Assembly (NCBI GenBank): GCA_934394565.1
Contig: CAKRQV010000009.1
Location: 1-64,000, forward strand
Length of the DNA: 64,000 nt
Origin: an uncultured Lachnospiraceae bacterium
Lineage (GTDB): Bacteria > Bacillota > Clostridia > Lachnospirales > Lachnospiraceae
Direction of reading: 5' to 3'
Shown here one piece after another: positions 60,986 to 64,000 of this stretch. The position numbers and the translations under genes were made by a program. A model generated the notes under the pieces. That model was not told the origin of the DNA. It did not search any database and was given only the letters and a program-made list of their open reading frames with translations. Numbering within the stretch: the first letter of the stretch is position 1; every line of letters begins with the position of its first letter.

Positions 60986-62530
60986 TCACTGCTCCAACAG
61001 CAAAAATCCCAGCACCAGATCCTGACATGTCGCTCCATCCTCCAGGTCGAGACCGGTAAGCTTTTCGATACGTTCCATACGCCGGAAAAAGGTGGTACGG
61101 TGTACAAAAATTTTTTCCGCAGCCGTGGTCATATTGTATCCACAGTCCAGATAGGCCTTTAATGTCTTACAGTATTCCGTCTCCTGTTCCTCATCTATTT
61201 GCTGCAGGAGAAGCAGTGCCGGAGGCACCAGCATAGGAACCGGCATTTCCCGCTTCATGGACTCCAGAAGATACTCCCTGCGGTAGTCCTCATAGAAATA
61301 GTACCAGTAATAAGGATCCTTTTTTCTGCCAATACGAAGCGCAATATCTGCTGCCCGGACAGCCTGCGGAATCAGGGACAATTCCTGAAACGCAGGGCTT
61401 ACCCCGGCGATGCATACATACTCCCGGATAAACTGAGCCACCTGCTGATGAAACTTCTGGGACTGCACATCCACCAGAGACTTTGACAGATTGACCAGCC
61501 AGATGATCTCATCACCGTTTTGCACACCGCAGGAATAGGGCCACGTTGACTCCAGCCGGGAAATCAGGAAGGAAAACGTAGTCTCCTTATGAATCGTCCA
61601 GCGTTCTCCTGCCAGAAAACGGTATTTGATCAGCGTACACGTATCCTTCGGATTCCAGCGCGCAGCCTTGAACACACTGCCCATGGCATCCTCTGCCAGC
61701 TCATTTCCTTTAAGAATCAGTTCTAACGTCTCATGAATAGGATCCGGCATCAGATCACGGAACAGACGGCTTCTGGAAATTCCCCATGAAGATATATACT
61801 CCGAAATCATAGAAAACAGTTCCTCCATTCCCGGATGAAGCCGAGCCTCTTTTTCCGGCAAAAACATGACCATGCGCGCCAGATAGGCCCCATTACTGAA
61901 AATATTTCTACAATAATTATAGCGGTCCAGACTCTTATTATAATAGTAGAAACACTCCTGATACCCCAACGCCTTATGAAATTCCTCATCCATAATCAGA
62001 TCATATGCAACTTCCGGCGAAATAGATCCCCCATCATACGTTAACAATGATTTCATCTTTTTCGAGTTATACAGATTCCTGAGATCTTTCCAGGCCAGGA
62101 AAAATGGCATACCAAGAATATTTTCCGCCATTTCAAGTATCTTTTCGTCATCTTCTGACAACAGCATGGTTCTGAGAAGTTCAGATTCTCTGCAGATGAA
62201 CTGCTGTCGAACAGCATTTACTTCTTTTTCCACAACATCCGGATCTCCAACCAGCACGCATCCGGAATCAACAGCTGGCCTTGCAAGAAAAGACTTTGCC
62301 GCTGCTGCCTCATCCTCATCACCAACAGTGATAATCACAGAAAACAGCGTATCGGAAACTACCTTTGCAAGCTCTCCGGCACGCAAAACAACTACTGTTT
62401 TCTCATATGTCTTACTCTTGTCATATCCACTTTCCACCAAGGCAAATTCTTTTGCAGATCCGGCTCTTTTTTCCTGAAGAACCCTGAATTTCCCGCCAAG
62501 CTTCAAAAGCAGCATATTCACTGTTACCAT
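60986..62530 (-). CDS. PucR/CdaR-type helix-turn-helix regulator
   Basis: 514 residues from the ATG at 62530, which follows GGAGGTGCGAAGCT. The long N-terminal part (about 1-300) has no motif I recognise. The C-terminal HTH_30 domain includes LKAYLDCGYNMTTAAEKIFVHRTTFFRRMERIEKLTGLDL (quoted in parts: YNMTTAAEKIF, VHRTTFFRRM), as in PucR and CdaR. Such regulators often sit next to corrinoid-dependent demethylase operons in acetogenic and gut Clostridia. It is divergent from the URO-D methyltransferase gene, which it probably controls along with itself. Confidence 0.85.
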   Translation of the reverse strand: MVTVNMLLLKLGGKFRVLQEKRAGSAKEFALVESGYDKSKTYEKTVVVLRAGELAKVVSDTLFSVIITVGDEDEAAAAKSFLARPAVDSGCVLVGDPDVVEKEVNAVRQQFICRESELLRTMLLSEDDEKILEMAENILGMPFFLAWKDLRNLYNSKKMKSLLTYDGGSISPEVAYDLIMDEEFHKALGYQECFYYYNKSLDRYNYCRNIFSNGAYLARMVMFLPEKEARLHPGMEELFSMISEYISSWGISRSRLFRDLMPDPIHETLELILKGNELAEDAMGSVFKAARWNPKDTCTLIKYRFLAGERWTIHKETTFSFLISRLESTWPYSCGVQNGDEIIWLVNLSKSLVDVQSQKFHQQVAQFIREYVCIAGVSPAFQELSLIPQAVRAADIALRIGRKKDPYYWYYFYEDYRREYLLESMKREMPVPMLVPPALLLLQQIDEEQETEYCKTLKAYLDCGYNMTTAAEKIFVHRTTFFRRMERIEKLTGLDLEDGATCQDLVLGFLLLEQ

Positions 62531-62546
62531 AGCTTCGCACCTCCAT

Positions 62547-62582
62547 GCTACAAATTGTAGCGTTTGATATGGCAACTGTCAA
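62547..62582 (-). promoter_or_regulatory. Promoter of the PucR-type gene with overlapping palindrome
   Basis: Minus-strand TTGACA (62577-62582), 17 bp, TACAAT (62554-62559). A perfect 15-bp palindrome GCTACAA-A-TTGTAGC (62547-62561) covers the -10 box, a position suited to autorepression. Confidence 0.8.
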
Positions 62583-62593
62583 CAGAGCACACA

Positions 62594-62622
62594 TTTACAT
62601 GATATCTGAGTATCTATATAAT
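62594..62622 (+). promoter_or_regulatory. Promoter of the URO-D methyltransferase gene
   Basis: TTTACA (62594-62599), 17 bp, TATAAT (62617-62622), back-to-back with the PucR-type promoter: the two -35 boxes are only 11 bp apart, so the promoters share flanking DNA. Confidence 0.82.
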
Positions 62623-62682
62623 GAAGCTATAAACGGGGAATATCAGAGGAACATTTCCCTGTTCGTGAATTTCCATAAACAT

Positions 62683-62711
62683 CAGAAGATGCTTTTTTTA
62701 ACCATCTTCTG
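62683..62711 (+). promoter_or_regulatory. Leader hairpin before the URO-D methyltransferase
   Basis: Perfect 9-bp stem CAGAAGATG/CATCTTCTG with an 11-nt T-rich loop in the 5' leader. It ends about 16 nt before the GGAGG ribosome site. Confidence 0.65.
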
Positions 62712-62738
62712 CACCAAAAGAAAGCGGAGGAACATTCT

Positions 62739-63995
62739 ATGGCAAATGAAGACATCCAGAAACTGTACCAAAAACGACTTGACCGTGTAAACAAAGCCAT
62801 CCGTCTCGAGCCCACTGACAGAGTGCCTCTGGCACCTTTTTTCCAGTCCTATATGCAAAGATCCGGTGGTTCCAGCTACAAAGACATTTATTATGACTTT
62901 GATAAAGCTACCCAGGCAACGATCGATTTCTACAAGAAATATCCTATGCCAGATGTTGCCATGACGCCTCTTTACTGCAGTGGTCGTGCAAATGAACTGG
63001 CAGCAACAAAAGTCATTGACTGGCCCGGAAGACCGGGGACAAAGGTATCCGACTTCAGTTCCCATCAGGTCATTGAGCTGGAACCCATGTTACCGGAAGA
63101 ATACCCTGAAATGTTGAATGACTTTACAGGTTTTATGATCCGTAAATACATTCCCAGAGTATATCCCAACCTGAAAGCGCTGGAAAAGATCAGTATCACA
63201 CCTACCGTTGTCTTAAGCACTACGATGCTGTCACCTTTCTATGATCCCGAGGTACAGACAGCCATGCAGCTTCTGGCACAGATCGGGGAAGAAGACGCAA
63301 AAACAGCAGCAGCTTCCGCAGATATCGCCAATAAACTGGCCGCCATGGGATATCCCACAATGATGAGTGGCATTTCTGAGGCACCCTATGACATTCTGGG
63401 CGATTATTTCCGTGGCACTATGGGCATCTTTGAAGATCTGACGGATCCGGATATGGCTGAATATATCGATCAGGCCTGTGCTATGTTTGCGGAGCAGCAG
63501 ATCCGGGCATTGCAATATTTCCGCTATGTAGATATGCCGGTAAAACGTGTATTCTTCCCGCTGCATAAAGCCATGGATGGTTTTATGAATGAGAAGCAAT
63601 TTGAGCGTTTCTACTGGAAACCATTGAAGAAGATCATGATGGCATTGATCGACATGGGTGTCACACCTTTCATTTATACAGAAGGACCTTATGACAGCCG
63701 TATTGATATGCTGACAGATGTACCTAAAGGAAAAGTTCTCTATCACTTTGAGAAATGTGATATGAAGAGAGCCAAAGAAAAGCTCTCCGGTATCGCCTGT
63801 ATCTCCGGTAACTTAAGCGTATCTCTCATGGAATTCGGTACAAAGGAACAGGTTGAAGATCAGGTAAAATATCTTCTGGAGACCTGTGCCCCGGGCGGCG
63901 GATATATCTTTGATTTCAATGGCTCCCTTGAAAACTGCAAACCGGAAAATCTGGATGCCATGTTCAATACCTTTGAAAAATACTGTAAATACTGA
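62739..63995 (+). CDS. URO-D family methyltransferase (probable corrinoid O-demethylase component)
   Basis: 418 residues of the uroporphyrinogen-decarboxylase superfamily. Instead of the heme-pathway decarboxylase pattern, candidate zinc ligands are visible late in the protein: HFEKC near 333-337 and TCAPGGGYIF near 383-391, resembling MtaA/MtvB-like methyltransferases that move methyl groups to or from corrinoid proteins. The linked PucR-type regulator fits an aryl or alkyl methyl-ether demethylation operon. No corrinoid protein or hemH context is visible; the operon would continue beyond the window edge, 5 bp after the stop. Confidence 0.85.
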   Translation: MANEDIQKLYQKRLDRVNKAIRLEPTDRVPLAPFFQSYMQRSGGSSYKDIYYDFDKATQATIDFYKKYPMPDVAMTPLYCSGRANELAATKVIDWPGRPGTKVSDFSSHQVIELEPMLPEEYPEMLNDFTGFMIRKYIPRVYPNLKALEKISITPTVVLSTTMLSPFYDPEVQTAMQLLAQIGEEDAKTAAASADIANKLAAMGYPTMMSGISEAPYDILGDYFRGTMGIFEDLTDPDMAEYIDQACAMFAEQQIRALQYFRYVDMPVKRVFFPLHKAMDGFMNEKQFERFYWKPLKKIMMALIDMGVTPFIYTEGPYDSRIDMLTDVPKGKVLYHFEKCDMKRAKEKLSGIACISGNLSVSLMEFGTKEQVEDQVKYLLETCAPGGGYIFDFNGSLENCKPENLDAMFNTFEKYCKY

Positions 63996-64000
63996 TACCA

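Overview
The window looks like a chromosomal segment of a strict anaerobe of the Clostridia, most likely a gut-type Lachnospiraceae. The evidence is a mid-40s to about 50% GC look, consensus sigma-A promoters with strong GGAGG ribosome sites, SpoVG, a DnaD/DnaI primosome, a tyrosyl T-box, an oxygen-sensitive 2-hydroxyacyl-CoA dehydratase locus, anaerobic ribonucleotide reductase activase and a corrinoid-type (URO-D family) methyltransferase. Species cannot be fixed from sequence alone. No transposase, phage, CRISPR array or rRNA was seen.

Layout. 0-2.5 kb: rlmD and a YhaM-like nuclease. 2.6-13.5 kb (minus): a pentose module made of araA, two permeases, a double ATPase and a sugar-binding lipoprotein, preceded by a second operon of AraC-type response regulator, LytS/YesM-type kinase and a second sugar-binding lipoprotein. 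13.7-19.7 kb: an HtrA-like protein with a broken catalytic triad, divergent from mutS2 and an OmpR-type two-component pair. 20-30.7 kb (minus): YitT, trmL, an AIR-synthase-like protein, VanW protein, a 33-residue membrane peptide, an exonuclease, a B12 radical SAM protein, M18 aminopeptidase, Na/Pi cotransporter and a flavodoxin. 30.8-31.2 kb: three tandem tRNA-Gly genes with CCC, GCC and UCC anticodons. 31.4-36 kb: a MacAB-type efflux system with a strongly enlarged adaptor. 36.3-41.5 kb: tyrS with its T-box, an M20 amidohydrolase, an unassigned polytopic transporter and a LysR regulator. 41.9-47.7 kb: a hadB-hadC-hadA-hadI dehydratase operon with a divergent LysR gene. 48-60 kb: clpB with a coupled DUF4250 gene, spoVG, glgCD, murC, a cluster of DnaA boxes, dnaD-dnaI-prs. 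60-64 kb: nrdG, a PucR-type regulator and a divergent URO-D methyltransferase that probably opens an O-demethylation operon continuing past the window.

The most unusual signal is a family of four elements (19741-19963, 36076-36310, 41647-41891, 59861-60103). Each has a conserved core of about 120 nt that folds into a branched RNA with clear compensatory base changes between copies. The core is enclosed by 52-62 bp inverted arms that are nearly perfectly complementary within a copy but unrelated between copies. Every copy begins 9-23 bp after the stop codon of a gene (yitT, tyrS, hadI, prs), and the RNA-sense strand is always the strand of that gene. I do not recognise this as a described family and regard it as the best candidate for an undescribed system here.

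Functional links: the kinase, regulator and extra binding protein probably sense the sugar that the neighbouring transporter imports and AraA isomerises. The divergent LysR probably drives the had operon from a dyad abutting its -35 box. DnaA probably controls, or is titrated by, the sites in front of the helicase-loader operon.
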